A stretch of 45,122 nt of DNA from Syncephalis plumigaleata (Eukaryota > Zoopagomycota > Zoopagomycetes > Zoopagales > Piptocephalidaceae), in the NCBI GenBank assembly GCA_025201365.1, contig JAIXMF010000080.1:1-45122 (forward strand). The letters run 5' to 3'. Under the pieces are notes generated by a model that was given only the letters and a program-made list of their open reading frames with translations, ran no database searches and was not told the DNA's origin. Shown here piece after piece: positions 9,722 through 21,864 of the stretch. A program made the position numbers and the translations under genes. Position 1 is the stretch's first letter, and every line of letters begins with the position of its first letter.

Positions 9722-9920
9722 GATAACCTGTGTCGTTGAATAATTAACGGATAATAGTGTCGTCAAAATGGTGAAAATATTACAGTGACACAAAAGGAGA
9801 AACAGATTTGATTTTAGATGAGTTAATCATGCAGTCAATAGAAAGTATTAGCATGTGTTATGATTTAATGATGTATAAACACTACTCATTAACTAATATA
9901 GTATGATTTATTGGTACTGG

Positions 9921-11567
9921 TTATAGTTTGCCGTATTCTTGTATTATTTGCATACTCATGTCATCGGAACTACTTATCATGCCAACTATTGCATAATTAG
10001 GCAATCTCCATTGCCCGTTAGGCACTTCCAATGTGCGTATTATTTCGTTTGTATTGATATTTACAAGCAATTGACTTGTTATACGATCATGATCTCTTAC
10101 AGTAAAAGCATAGAGATCTCCAATAACATGTCTGATGATAGCTGTACCCGGTATTTGTAAGACTTGGTCGTCATTGTAGGATAAGTCTGTCCATACTTTT
10201 GTTGGCTCGGGATCAAGTTTGAAAAAACCGCATCCAGCCCTAAACAATGGGATAGGTATATGTTGGTCAGATATAGTGTAGCAATTACGTGGAGTATGGC
10301 TTTGACCATCGGATGCTACGCTATGCATTATGCATGAATCATAATCAGGAAAATTATGTAATTTGATGGTCATACAAGAGTCGTATAAACTATATGCATT
10401 TAGCCACTCATACAACATCCTCTCAGGTAGTTGAAACCGGCCACTTTGCAATTGTACAACAGAATTATTGCTCGAGAACTTGTATAATGCCCATTCAATA
10501 CGATCTGTATCATCATCTTTGACTACTTTTGCCGTGTATACTATTGCTGTATTGTTGGTTGTTTCGTAAAAACATGCCACGCCCCATGTACCACCAATGC
10601 TTCCTGGACACATGGTATTATTCTCTATATCGAATACCATTGCACTTACTGAATCCATCGATTATTAGTACTAGTTATATGGCATCATTGTATAATTACT
10701 ATGCTTACAGATTTGCCACCTCATGGATGACTCTTGTGCTTTGTTCACTAGCAATATCCATTTCCCCTTGATTTTATCCACTTCATATGGGGCTGGAACA
10801 TTAAATGTAGTGAAAATACCACCATGTTTGCGAGTAAGTATTCTTACATTATAGTTGGTATTGTTCCCAATTGCATAAGGAGATACGGCTATGTAATGAT
10901 CACCCAGGACATACTTGTTCCTAATTTCATTACCAGTATCCAGTGAAAAAAAGTTTGGCGATGTGGAGAATGTACTGTTATATTCAATGTTGTTGTTTGA
11001 TCTAAGATTTGAGTGCGGCAAATACTCTAAAATATAACTATGACTTGATTCCCCCTCTAAGAGATTATATTGCGTTATAATTGTACCATTATCAATAATT
11101 TCTTTACGATAATATATTTCAATATAGTTAGAGTCCATATCGATACGCGTGGTCTTGCATCGTCCAAATCGCCAATTATTCTCGGTGCTCACTCGTCGAC
11201 GATATGTGTTGTACCAGTCCACATTCTCTAGTAGATCGGCTCGTTTATTCGATGTACATGGATTGTTGACATCCGTGCGTACACACCATAATACGAAATT
11301 CATTTCTTCATCATAATAGGGTCCCGATAGGAAATCCCTATGGTATAGTTCTTGCCATAATACTTTATCATTTCGAATACTGTTTCTTAACAAGTGACAA
11401 CATGCTGATAAACGCAATAGTTCGATATGACCAAGTTGGCTACGGAAGACACGCTGATCCTGAAATGGAATACTGCTTAGACAAACTAGTAATCTACAAG
11501 ACGAGTTGGAATTACTCGATACTTCAGTAGTAGTAGTAGACATAGTGGAATGGAATAAGAAAGGCAA
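9921..11567 (-). CDS. F-box-like protein of unknown function
   Basis: Two exons, 11567-10709 and 10648-9921, joined across a 60-base intron with donor GTAAGC, branch TACTAAT and acceptor CAG. This merges what look like two separate open frames into one protein of 528 residues, or 520 from the second ATG at 11543 (MSTTTTEV). The N-terminal region ELLRLSACCHLLRNSIRNDK then VLWQELYHRDF fits the F-box pattern (hydrophobic core, then LW..L..RD), which recruits substrates to SCF ubiquitin ligases. The remaining ~420 residues are rich in short beta-like segments and aromatic residues, possibly a propeller, but I recognise no named domain. The F-box assignment rests on pattern only. Confidence 0.7.
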
Positions 11568-11630
11568 TAAGGGGTAGAGAAATACGATGACGTTATTTTA
11601 ATCAAGAATACACAAATAAATCATACGCAA

Positions 11631-11963
11631 GTGTGGATAATAATGAAGCATGGTGTTCAAGTCTTTCTAATTGACGAGATATCCTATTGTCACTTGTCAT
11701 GCCTTCTTACTATGAGTACAATCTATAACAATATACTAATTCATTATTCTATTAGATGCACACATCAGAATTGTAAAGGTGACATGAAAGGTAAAGGATT
11801 CGAATATCGTGTATGGAATCGGGATATGGCAGCATGTCTGACCTTTATTCAGATTATTCTCAGTATTCGCAATGGAAATGGTGTTCTAACACAACTACAT
11901 CAAAGTGTCATTGCTTCTAAACGTTCAAGAAATGAAGGACAACAAGAAACAACTTATCCGTGA
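11631..11963 (+). pseudogene. Fanzor (TnpB-like) C-terminal fragment
   Basis: An open frame of about 110 residues that matches the end of Fanzor nucleases: VFLIDEISYCHLSC (the DE of RuvC-II followed by the first zinc-knuckle cysteines), CTHQNC (second cysteine pair), then YRVWNRDMAACLTFIQI, the RuvC-III Asp motif. The first ATG is internal and everything before the RuvC-II region is missing, so it is a remnant. The last 60 residues and the following ~80 bases are diverged relatives of the 19.8 and 31 kb elements. The right-end inverted repeat is decayed (near 12030), and the GC-rich hairpin of the other copies is lost. Confidence 0.7.
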
Positions 11964-12116
11964 TGGTTATCGCTACTCACATCTAAATACGTATTAACAT
12001 ATTTATTATTTATGCATAAAACAAAATGCTATCTGCGTTAATCAGAAAGTAAAATCCTGTAATGATTTATTAACAAATATATACTAAAAAATGAATGGAT
12101 ACATTTATCATTGCGT

Positions 12117-13814
12117 TTAATGTCGATGCTTTTTACGATGTCTGCTGCTATTGTCAGAATAGTGTGATCGTCTTCGCTCACTACTACGACTACGACTACG
12201 ACTACGATGTCTTCGATGTCGATGTCGGTGTCGTTCCTCTTTATGATCTGATTGCTCATTTTTATAGGCAGTAGAGGTTTGCGCTATTGTAGCTTGCTCG
12301 TTAGTTGTACTATTATTCTTGATAGATACATCGTTGCCAGTCACTTGAGCCAATAGTTCCTCTGGTTCTGGCATAATAAGATCGTTCTATTCATTAATAG
12401 GTTAGTAAGTGTTCAATCATTTCATTCATATATTTCGATCTTACCTTTGATACCATTGTAATCGAACTATTCAATGCGTATTTTGTCTTGGATGCAGTAG
12501 ATCCAACCCTTGTTGCTGATGCAGTCTGACCCGCCACCCTACTTGGGTTGGATGGTGTTGTCATGGACTTGCTCGTGGCCATTGGGCTTTGTTGTCGTTC
12601 GCGTTCATGACTCTTAAGCATGGCTGTCGTAACTATTCGACTTAATGTATCCAACCGTCTTTTAATATGTTCATTACTCGTATCTAACTCTTGTGCTTTC
12701 TTGTATTCTCGTTGTGCTTCCACATAACGCCTATGTTGGAAATAACTATTCAAACAAGTGATTAGCTAGTCCATCTATGATATTATACGTTATGTCTTAC
12801 CCATCAGCTCGTGCAATGAATGCCTCACTACAATTAGGTGATATTTGTAATGCTTGTTGGTATTTCTTGAATGCCTCTGCCATATTACCATTTTGTGCTA
12901 GTTTCCTTCCTTCTTTCACGCTGTATCATATACATATTAATATACATCAATCAAGCAAATAAAGTAAACAAGTAGATACACTTACACTGAATTGGCCCAT
13001 ATTAGATTTTGTCGCTTTCTCAATGACATATAATTGATATTGTTCATGTGTCGTCTCCATTGTTCCCTATCAATTTGATCGAGGAATCCAAGACCTGCTT
13101 GCAAGCCATACTGTTTCCCTAAACGTTCCTCCATCTTATCACTCTCACCCGCCATTATGCGTTGCTCGGTCGTTTTATTCGATTTATTCGACTGGTAAAG
13201 TTGTTCCATACTAGATTCTAAGCACAAACTAGTATCAGGCCTTAGACTAAATGGAGATGTAGCCGATACGGATGATTCACGACGATTAAGCTTTGCATCA
13301 TTGTTACTATTAACAATTCGTCGTTTATGTTGTTCCATACAAGTACGATACGACGGTAGCCAAGTGTTAAATCCAATTATTTTATCAAGTTCCTCTTCTT
13401 TTGTTATATTCTCTAACGAGTTCTCCTCATTCCTATTCGTATTCTGCTTGTCTACGCTTAACTGCTGTTGTTGCTGTTGTCGCGATTCTTTATAGTTAGT
13501 TCGGTATCTTACACCAGTTGACGTTCTTATACGAATATCCTCTTTAGTGAGTGAGGATGTCGACTGCATTGCGTCATTCGACTCTTCCTTTAACCATTCA
13601 GGCAGTTCTATCGCACCAAGTGACTGAAACACCGCATCAATAGTATCAGCTGCAGAATCAAGAACACTGCCAGAATCTTTTGCATCTATACGTAACATAA
13701 AGCATTAATATAAATACTCACATGCACGTAGCATATTAGAGTAATCTAAGAAAAGTTACCTAGTTTAGAGTGCGATTCGTTTGATAACTTGTTAGTATCA
13801 TTATTCTGTGCCAT
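12117..13814 (-). CDS. TPR protein with basic RS/HR-rich C-terminal tail
   Basis: Five exons (13814-13760, 13685-12986, 12920-12801, 12745-12445, 12386-12117) give 481 residues; the exon sum of 1446 bases keeps frame. The N-terminal ~255 residues are polar and likely disordered, with a short QQQQQ run. Around residues 255-330 are tetratricopeptide-like helical pairs: KEGRKLAQNGNMAEAFKKYQ QALQISP... and YFQHRRYVEAQREYKKAQEL. The last ~40 residues are a charged run of His, Arg and Ser (SRSRSRSSERRR), as in splicing-related or TTC14-like proteins. A role in RNA processing is suggested by that tail only. I cannot name an orthologue. Confidence 0.8.
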
Positions 13815-13918
13815 AGACGTAATAATATAATATAAATAGTGGAAAGCGAGAGAGAGAGCGAGAGAGATAAATAGATTCAGTTCGTATGACAAATGTGAAC
13901 GAAAAAAGAAGTGTTTAT

Positions 13919-16900
13919 TTATTTCCTATTAACAGACGCACTAGTTCGATTATTAGAATGAGTGTTCACTGCCGTGCCATGATTTCTCGCTTTTGTCGAC
14001 GAGATGGAACTACGACCAGATGATACTTGCTTCTTTTTTGTATCTCTAGGCGATTGTCTATCATTAGATGCTGCCGATTCTTTATACTTAGCAGGATGAG
14101 ACGATTTAGCTGAATTAGCATTTCTATTAGGATGATGCATTGGTGATCGAGTGGGCGAACAATTGACATGCTTCTCCGTTAATGACGGTGTAGACTTTAC
14201 TGAATCTGATAGTGCACCCAAATTATCCGATTCTGGTGAATAGAGTGTGGCACTCGTATTGTAATCGGCGTCTTTATCAGATGCTTGATTAGGTTTCTTG
14301 TCCGTTATTAACATGGATTTTAATAGGTGACTAAGTGCATCTACAGGTGGATCGCTCGTTTCCTTACTATCTTTCGACTTTGATCCCATTGATGATGTCG
14401 TATCAGTAGTAGTAATAAGTGGTTCGACGTTATTAACAACTTGTCGATAGGTTTGATTGATCACCCTGTATTTTGGCAATCTTATAGCTCGATGAGGTGA
14501 ACATCTACATAATAAACAAATGAGACAACAGTCATAACAATACAAGTGTAGCAATTACCTTTCATTGAGATCTTTACCACATACATACGGATGATCTAAT
14601 AGAATATCGAGGAATGTGTTGCTATAACCAACTACTGTGCCTTGTGTGGCTATTGGAGGGCCACCATGTCCATCGTAAAGATGAATGATTCGATCGCCTA
14701 ATCGAAACCTTTGATCCGCTAAATATTCTACCGATTTCTCTGGTTGTAATACTTGCTATTCGTAGCAACATACAAATAATGAGTTATATCTTGACTATTA
14801 TTTATCTATTTACTCATTTGACTACTTACCTCAATAGTAACATCATGAAGAATGAGTGGACCTGGATCCATCTTTTGATTAGATATTGGTGCATTTGCAA
14901 CCAACTTTTCAATCTGACTGATTGTTTCCTATTATACTTGATCAGTACTGCAATGTTTAAATTGATCATGGTAGTAGATTACCTTGTCTAGTATAGAATC
15001 ATATATACTGATTAATGGTAGCTTCTTCCATTCTTGTTGATCCTTCCAGTGCATTATTTCATTTACACGTCTCATCGCTATATCTTCAGGAAATAGTGAT
15101 TGAACTGATAGATTATCTATTGCAGCATGGGTGTGATTAGTTCGTCTCTTATTATCATCAATATGCACTCATCTTACCAGTATTATTACACTTTTTCAAT
15201 GCTTTAATAAGATCAGGAAAAGTATTCTAATCGATCATAAGATTATTACATGAATATGCCATTGTCAATCTATCTAATGCAACTTACAATGTATTCCGTG
15301 ATGTTCTGATATGCCTTGGGTGAGTATTCCCATTCTCGCTGATTGAATCGCGTGTAACCATCCAGTTTTAATCTCTTGGTATGTGATTTGAAGTATAGAC
15401 CAACGTTGAAACGTCGTTTACTCGTCTTATCCTCCACCAATATGCATGATGTCAGCTGGCTTAATAGCTTTGGGGATAGGTTTAGATTAGACGCTAGTTT
15501 CGCCGCCTTAATATAGTCCTTTTGTTTGTTTCGTCTCTCCAAGATCAATTTAGTTATCTTGTCCGGGTAGATATAATACATTTTTGCAATCTAGTAGTAA
15601 TAATATTGTATGTTATTTAGGATAAACAATTAGAGGACATAGGGCTACTTACATTGAAATGAACAGTCATCGTTGTTTCATGATGCTTGGCCACTCGACA
15701 TGGATAGCCGAAAAAGCTATTACCGAGGAAGAACACATTACTATCCAAGGGAAATCGTTTCTCAATGGATTGCGATGAAGATATCTATGTGTACACACAC
15801 GCTTTATAGTTAGTGTTGCTTCTTGTGTCATCATTGCTATATCGTAGTCATTTTCACATACAATAGGTATATCATCATTTTGTTCATAGGTATCTTCTGA
15901 ATCCTCAGCGATAATATAATGAATGGGATGAGTGCATTCCTTCGATTTGTCATATTTATACGTTAATGTGCCATCATTATTTCTAATAATCTCTACAGTA
16001 GTTTGTTAATATAAGTAGTATAGCAAACTAGATAGCATACTTTTATCTTACCTTTTAATGGTCGAATCCACACCAGAGGTGTTTTACCTCCTAGTATTAC
16101 TGCGTCCTCCTCTTCTACCGTTGATTTCTTAATAGGAAGATTTCTTTGAAGCTCTTCAGTTTTCGCAGTTGGAAGATCATAGAAAATAATTCGTTCTTCC
16201 TCCTTACTCCACTCGTAACGAGTATATTCGTCTGCTACGCTGACCACACATCCTCGACGACCATATGGCCAACCTATAAATATGCTATTAGCAAAAGAAA
16301 TCTACCAACTAGCCCATGGGACTCTTACCATATATGACTCGTTTACCGATATATCGTTCCGCTAATTCATTGGTATTCATAATGGGAGGTGACACTGTTA
16401 ATGTCATTCTCATGTAGCTAGATAGTCAAGTCGAGCTGATTAGAAGATCAACATTCATCATATACAAATAAATTATAATTACCCAACGGCCCAGTGTTTC
16501 GCTAATTCCTTGCCTTTCACTAGTTTAGCATCGATTGGGATGGAGTTCAGTGTGTAATACGCCGATTTACTCAGCGAATTACGTCCTTCCTTTTTACTTT
16601 TCGGTAACTTGTACGTGCAATTCCAATCTAGAGGCAATGGCGGGTCGTGTATTTCACATTTACAGTGTAATTTCCGTTTATCTATATAAGATCATTGGAT
16701 TAGTTATTACTATTTACTAAAGTATAAAAAATGGCTAGCTTCCTACTAGAAAATATATCGGGTATTGATGATTTTATAAAATGATCCGCTGTCGAACTAT
16801 ACTTGAAGGAATAGAGGCGTCCCTGTTCTCTACGCATTCGTTCCTTGTAGGAAAGTGTAATACGATGCTCTTTAATAAACATAGCAATTATTATTAATTA

Positions 16901-19454
16901 ATATGTTATGTAAAAGAAACTCTATACAATCAATGACACGCTTACCATCGAGTGCTTTCCGTATTCGCGGTAGATCTATGGGTGGCAAATGTATGACGGC
17001 CTCCCATTGGGCTAGCTTGCCATTAAAGTCGAATTCCACGCAATTTGGATAGAAATCGATAATAGGCGAGTCAGGATCACGCATTAAGAACTAGGCAACA
17101 GCACATTGTTATTATTTCTCTATTGCTATATAGTATACATTATTATGTCTACTTACTTGGTATGGATAAGGAACGACACGGTAACTGAATGATGGTAGGG
17201 TAAGCATGGCAAACTCGTAAACATCCAGTGGTGCGCCCAGCTCAAATTCAAACGATAGCTTATCCAAATTGACTAGATCAATAATACGCGGTGCATATCT
17301 ATACTTGTAGTACCACTCCCATGATGGCACACTATGATAATAGTACGACATGCACCATTGCAAACCTTTGGCATATTCGCTAACTACATCTCGTAATTGT
17401 TTCTTATCTCGATAGTCTACATTTAATTTCTACATCATTACACAACATACACATAACATTAATGAGCGTAATAAGCAATATATACGACTTACTTTGTAAT
17501 AAAATACTTGCAATGATTGTAGCCATTTAGCTCGAATTTTACCCGTCACCTCATCTTCCCAATGTTCTTGATGTCCACACGGTTCACAGTATTCGAACAA
17601 GTACTTGATCACTTCCTCTAGATCATCCTCGGACAATGCATTGCTGCTATTGTTGCTTTGTTTGGCCAATTCTACCGTATACAGTTGATTGGAATGATTG
17701 TTCTTTGATGGCGGCAGTGATACTGTCTCGTAGACTAGTGACAATCGCTGACATGCCTTGTCTAATAGTGTCCATAATGGATCATCGGGTACAGGTGGCA
17801 TCATAACTGATAATACGCGTTCCTCAGATGATTGCATAAATGCACGAATACTCATAACGAGTCCAGCATCACATAGACCGGTATGTGTCTGGCTAACACT
17901 AGCTAGAGCATCATCCACTAGCATAAATGTATCAAATTGATGGAATTGTCGTAGTAATGTCTCCAATCGACCAAAGTGTATCTTGCCATGATCATTGATA
18001 TAGCCACCGAGTGTAGGTAGCGTGTTACGATATATCTCCAATAGTTTATCCAATGCATCTTCGTGGATATGCAGTTCCGGCAAATGCGGTACATAGTCAC
18101 TACCCATTAACATGGCCAATAGAATGTAGTCATCGATGATTCTCTCGATATCAAATCGTGTGCCCATAGCTGTTTGCACTGCTTGAAATTCCAATTGAAT
18201 ATATTCACGTAGCAAACATAGATGCCACAAATGAAATTTATGTGTCTCTACCGTCCTATAGACATGATTAATAGAATTCAATGGAGAGAATTTGCTATTG
18301 GTTAATCAACTTACTTGCGTTCACCAGGATGTATACCACCCCTTATCACTTCTCTAATGATGGTCACATTAGGTGTATGTAGTGTAAGTGCTAGTAGCAA
18401 TGGATCTGGATCACGGCTATAGATACAATGGCGTGTATCATACGAATACTCATTGCTGGCGTATTTACGTCGTATATCCTCCATAATCTTTTGTTCTCCT
18501 TCACCGGGAATCTAGTAATCATTAATAGTGCAATTATACCGAGGTAGCTATGAGTGACTTACATCATGTGCGGAAAGGACGACATTTACTGCTCGCCATT
18601 TAGCATCCTCGGCAACTTTACAGGTTAGAAAGTATCGTATCCAATCACTAAGTCGATCCATAAATCCAGATCCTAATCCCATTTGTTATTACAATGATCT
18701 CTATGTGTTCTACAATTACTGCTAGAGTGTACTTGCCTGGCATGAGTGCATTGTTATCTCCTACATTATCGAAACACACGTTCTGTCCATGATCTCTTGC
18801 GCGATTTGCCAGATCCATTTGTACCTTTGAATACATATAAGCCTTACTACGTATACGATTGACTTTAGCCATAGGTGGTACACCTAAGATGACGTGTCAG
18901 TTCTATTGAAATAACTAGTAGGCAAGCAAATAAGCAAGCAATTACGTACCATCAATTGATATGTAGCAGAATTGACGTGGCTGCACCCGTTGAAATAGAT
19001 GATCAATATAGCGACAAATATCGACGAATATCTCATTTTCATCAATGGCCGGTCCAATATCACCATCTATGGGATAACCGCAGAAACGGATAATGCCATG
19101 CAAGTCGATATAGAACGTATCTAGGAGTACGTGTACACATACGTATACACACACATATATATATGATAAATAAATAAATAGATTTACACGCTGTTTATAA
19201 GAGTATATAGACTAATTACCAAATACTGGCAAAGGTATAGGACCATATTTATCTTCTAGTGACTGAAAGCAAAGCGGATATCGGTTCCTATATCCATGTA
19301 GTAATAGAAGTAGTAGAAGCAGTAGTAGTAGTAGTAAATGAAGTTAGTTAACGCCGTCTTTTATTTTCTTCTTATATATATATATGTCAACATTGCTGGA
19401 ATAGCTAACCCTTGCTTCGTACCATAACCAACGAAAGAATTTCGGTTTCCCCAT
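13919..19454 (-). CDS. XRN1: 5'-3' exoribonuclease 1
   Basis: Twenty-one exons give 1389 residues; every junction keeps frame. Exon starts: 19454, 19287, 19120, 18883, 18672, 18511, 18255, 17429, 17090, 16869, 16681, 16417, 16273, 15992, 15784, 15590, 15226, 15116, 14928, 14755, 14504. XRN1 degrades decapped mRNA from its 5' monophosphate end in the cytoplasm. Landmarks: MGKPKFFRWLW then NRYP; FYIDLHGIIRFC; SIDGVPPMAKVNRIRSKA; HDIPGEGEQKIMEDIR; RHCIYSRDPDPLLLA (catalytic Asp pair as D-P-D, usually D-A-D); MLMGSDYVPHLP. The C-terminal half has the PAZ/Tudor and SH3-like segments (RFRLGDRIIHLYDGHGGPPI; GWPYGRRGCVVSV), then a ~190-residue Ser-rich disordered tail. Intron 1 uses GTACGA at 19422; intron 4 is a GC-AG intron. 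Confidence 0.96.
18673..18736 (-). other. GC-AG intron in XRN1
   Basis: The intron between exons 4 and 5 begins GCAAGT rather than GT and ends TAG. Splicing there gives ALMPG then SGFMDRL, matching the conserved XRN1 core. GC-AG is a known minor splice class with an otherwise strong donor consensus, as here. Confidence 0.8.
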
Positions 19455-19793
19455 GACGAGATGGTTAAGAAGTGAATAAGCGATTGAGTATTAACAAAAA
19501 GAAATGTCCACCTGACGAACAAGGTCGATAGCAGATTATTGCGTATATTTTAAATAGAGATCAACTCTACTCAATTTCATTTCATTCTCACTCAATTCAC
19601 CATTAGCAAAGGATATGCACCATGTGCATAGACCATTTACATATGATAGATGACTACAGATAGCATAGTATATTTATAGCTACTAACTAGTACATGTATA
19701 TCGTATATAATTCTATGAATGATATCAATCTATATTGCAAGTGATCACTATTTGACTTATAGATATTCATACTATCCATCTATTATTAAACTA
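19455..19793. promoter_or_regulatory. XRN1 upstream region
   Basis: About 340 AT-rich bases between the XRN1 start and the first inverted-repeat element. I see no gene. A CTCAATTTCATTTCATTCTC stretch (19570-19590) is the only compositional feature. Confidence 0.5.
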
Positions 19794-20028
19794 CAGTGTT
19801 TTTCCATCCAATTTGCGCATTTATCCTTTAACTTTTGCAGTTTATTAATAAATAGATTAACACAATTGTTAACACCATTATCATCATAGAAATGCCAATT
19901 GACACAGCATGATAATAATAACAATTCAGTATTAGTAATGGATCATTTATTGATAGTGATAACTATCATCATCAATTCTATAAGGTAGATGATACAAGTG
20001 TACTAGTATAGTTGGATATTGCCATGCC

Positions 20029-20232
20029 ATGTACTTACAAGTAGCTATTGATTATCGTGTATGGAATCGGGATATGGCAGCATGTCTGAACTTCATTCAG
20101 ATTATTCGCAGTGTTCGTAATGGAGATGGTATTCCAACACAATTCCAACGAGGTGCCGTTCCTTCTAAACGTTCAAGCAATGAAGAACAAGACCAAGAGG
20201 GAACCAAACAACAAAAAACAATTCATCCGTGA
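20029..20232 (+). pseudogene. Fanzor C-terminal tail (RuvC-III) inside element copy 1
   Basis: A 67-residue open frame, MYLQVAIDYRVWNRDMAACL and then NFIQIIRSVRNGDGIPTQFQ. The WNRD-x-AA motif followed by 'G..P..F.R' is the usual end of Fanzor/TnpB proteins. RuvC-I, RuvC-II and the recognition lobe are missing, so this cannot be a nuclease on its own. The junction with the left part of the element lies just before YRVWNRD, which points to an internal deletion of a longer parent. Whether the stub is translated is unknown. Confidence 0.75.
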
Positions 20233-20248
20233 TGGTTATCGCTATCAC

Positions 20249-20281
20249 CCCAGTCTTTCCCCCAAGGGAAGGAGGGCTGGG
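20249..20281 (+). ncRNA. GC-rich hairpin at the element right end (omega-RNA-like scaffold candidate)
   Basis: CCCAG (20249-20253) pairs with CTGGG (20277-20281), and TCTTTCCC (20254-20261) pairs with GGGAAGGA (20266-20273), leaving a CCAA loop and one three-G bulge. That is 13 pairs in 33 bases within an AT-rich element. It sits 17 bases after the Fanzor stop and about 95 bases before the right end, where TnpB/Fanzor guide RNAs are encoded in known systems. It is present in both full copies. Guide-RNA function is inference. Confidence 0.35.
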
Positions 20282-20376
20282 AAACAGAATACGGGAGTAC
20301 TTGTACTTGTAAGTGTTAAATATTATTTATTCATACAACAAAAAGCTAACTGCGCAAATTGGATGGAAAAAGCCTG

Positions 20377-21864
20377 TAAATGAGCTAGAGTCACAGATTT
20401 ATACTCCGGCTCTACTTTATTACTCCTATGGCAACATCTATTCATATTACTATTGTAAATCCATCTATTCAATATTGCCAGATATCTTTTTACATTTTAG
20501 TTCTAAATAGTAATGACATTGTCTTAATATAGTTATTCATATTGAGTCAATGAATAGTAACACGTTCTATTCGGTTCAATAGCAGTATGCCATATGGTAG
20601 ATCCAATAATGATTATTATGATGCTTATGATGATGCTTAATCTGATACTCATTACTAATTCTATACATTAAAGTTGACTATTCTACATGTGTTACTAGAA
20701 GTGAGTGTATAGTGTAGATGCACAATGTGAGCATGTGTATCTATAGCGTGAGGATGAGCGCGTGTTTGTAAGAATGAGAGAGCAAGAGAGAGAGTGTGTG
20801 TGTAAGTGTGTGTGTATATGTGTATAGACTGCCTTGTAACAATTGCCCAACTTGGTTGTAATCTTTCCTGTTTGGCATATATTCGGAGCATAAGCGTGAG
20901 TGCTTTGAGGCCATTGTTACCACCACTATCACTTGCTATTATTACTCTACTACTACTAGCACTAGCACTCCTACTACTAGTAAGCACTTCTCTCATCAAC
21001 AACGACAACTACATCTCACGCATCTTATCACCACCACTACCACCACCACCGTCATTCACCTCTTGTTCACTTCCCTCTAACTAGCCAACTAAGCTATAGT
21101 TATTATCCAGTTCATCCTGATTATAGTGTAGCGTTGTGCTGGTCATTTTATACTTTATTGTTGCCTTTGTATGCATTTGTACGGTTTACCTTCTCATAGC
21201 CACTGAATATTGTTGCAACTTGATTATTTCATCGTTGTTTATTCGTTTTACTCTACTCTCTCTACTCTCTCTACTCTCTACTCTTTACTCTTTACTTGGG
21301 ATTGACGTAGCGTATCAAGTATTTCTTTTGTAGTTACATCTCTCCTTATATCTATCTGGTTCAAGTTCTAATTTAACATCATTTGGTATGTATTGGCCCG
21401 TGTACATGTTACGATGACGTGTTGCTAATAATAATTGGTCTTTTTATATGAAGAATTGGATCACGTATATTAGGTGTGGGCGTACCACTAGCCCATTTAC
21501 TAGCTCAATGCAAAGGTAAATAGTCTATACTATAGCTAGTTATATGTAGATTGTTAATGGCTTTATTTGATATAATGGATTATATCATGCATTTGATATG
21601 TGGTCTATACATGCATCTAATTGAATGCAATATGCTGATATGATGATTCATTCTAGACGTTCTTTTTAATTAATTTCGTGCTAGCAAGTATACGATATAG
21701 TCGTCGATTATCATTACTGCTACTGCTACTACTACTACTACTACTACTACCATCATCATTATCACCATTATCACTCTTATTGTTGTCTGTACGTTTACCG
21801 AATATACAGCTTTAGTTACTTGCTCGTATTGATTAAGAAAAGGTTACCCTAGTATATGTCCTCC
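20377..21864. promoter_or_regulatory. CYR1 upstream region
   Basis: About 1.5 kb with no recognised gene. It contains GA/TG-rich stretches (20770-20825), a CT-rich tract (21245-21300) and a (CTA)n/(ATC)n stretch at 21712-21775. The last part is probably 5' leader, because the start codon sits directly at an intron donor (21865-21867). Small open frames here show no protein-like pattern. Confidence 0.55.
21712..21775 (+). repeat. (CTA)n / (ATC)n trinucleotide tract
   Basis: An imperfect trinucleotide repeat in the CYR1 leader or promoter, first CTA-type then ATC/ATT-type units. Confidence 0.85.

Larger units (their letters stand above)
19794..20376 (+). mobile_element. Tc1/mariner-like non-autonomous element carrying a Fanzor tail, copy 1
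   Basis: A 583-base element bounded by inverted repeats. The left end reads CAGTG then TTTTTCCATCCAATTTGCGC; the right end is the inverse, TGCGCAAATTGGATGGAAAA then AGCCTG. Both ends abut TA (19792-19793 and 20377-20378), the target duplication of Tc1/mariner transposons. Inside are about 235 bases of left non-coding sequence, a 67-residue Fanzor tail and a right non-coding part with a GC-rich hairpin. There is no transposase, so it needs help in trans. An almost identical copy lies at 31057-31640 in the opposite orientation, implying recent movement. Family assignment rests on the TA site and short repeats. Confidence 0.85.

Noticed and set aside
10649-10708. Two separate genes 9921-10658 and 10671-11567
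   Set aside because: A good 60-base intron with TACTAAT and CAG joins them in frame; one two-exon gene is simpler.
16683-16711. Very short 29-base intron in XRN1
   Set aside because: A 65-base intron (16746-16682) with donor GTAGGA and branch AACTAAT restores the frame and fits host intron size.
19410-19454. XRN1 exon 1 ending at the GTTAGC donor (19409)
   Set aside because: That choice cannot restore the conserved RYP motif in frame. The earlier donor GTACGA at 19422 gives MGKPKFFRWLW joined to NRYP, which fits the family.
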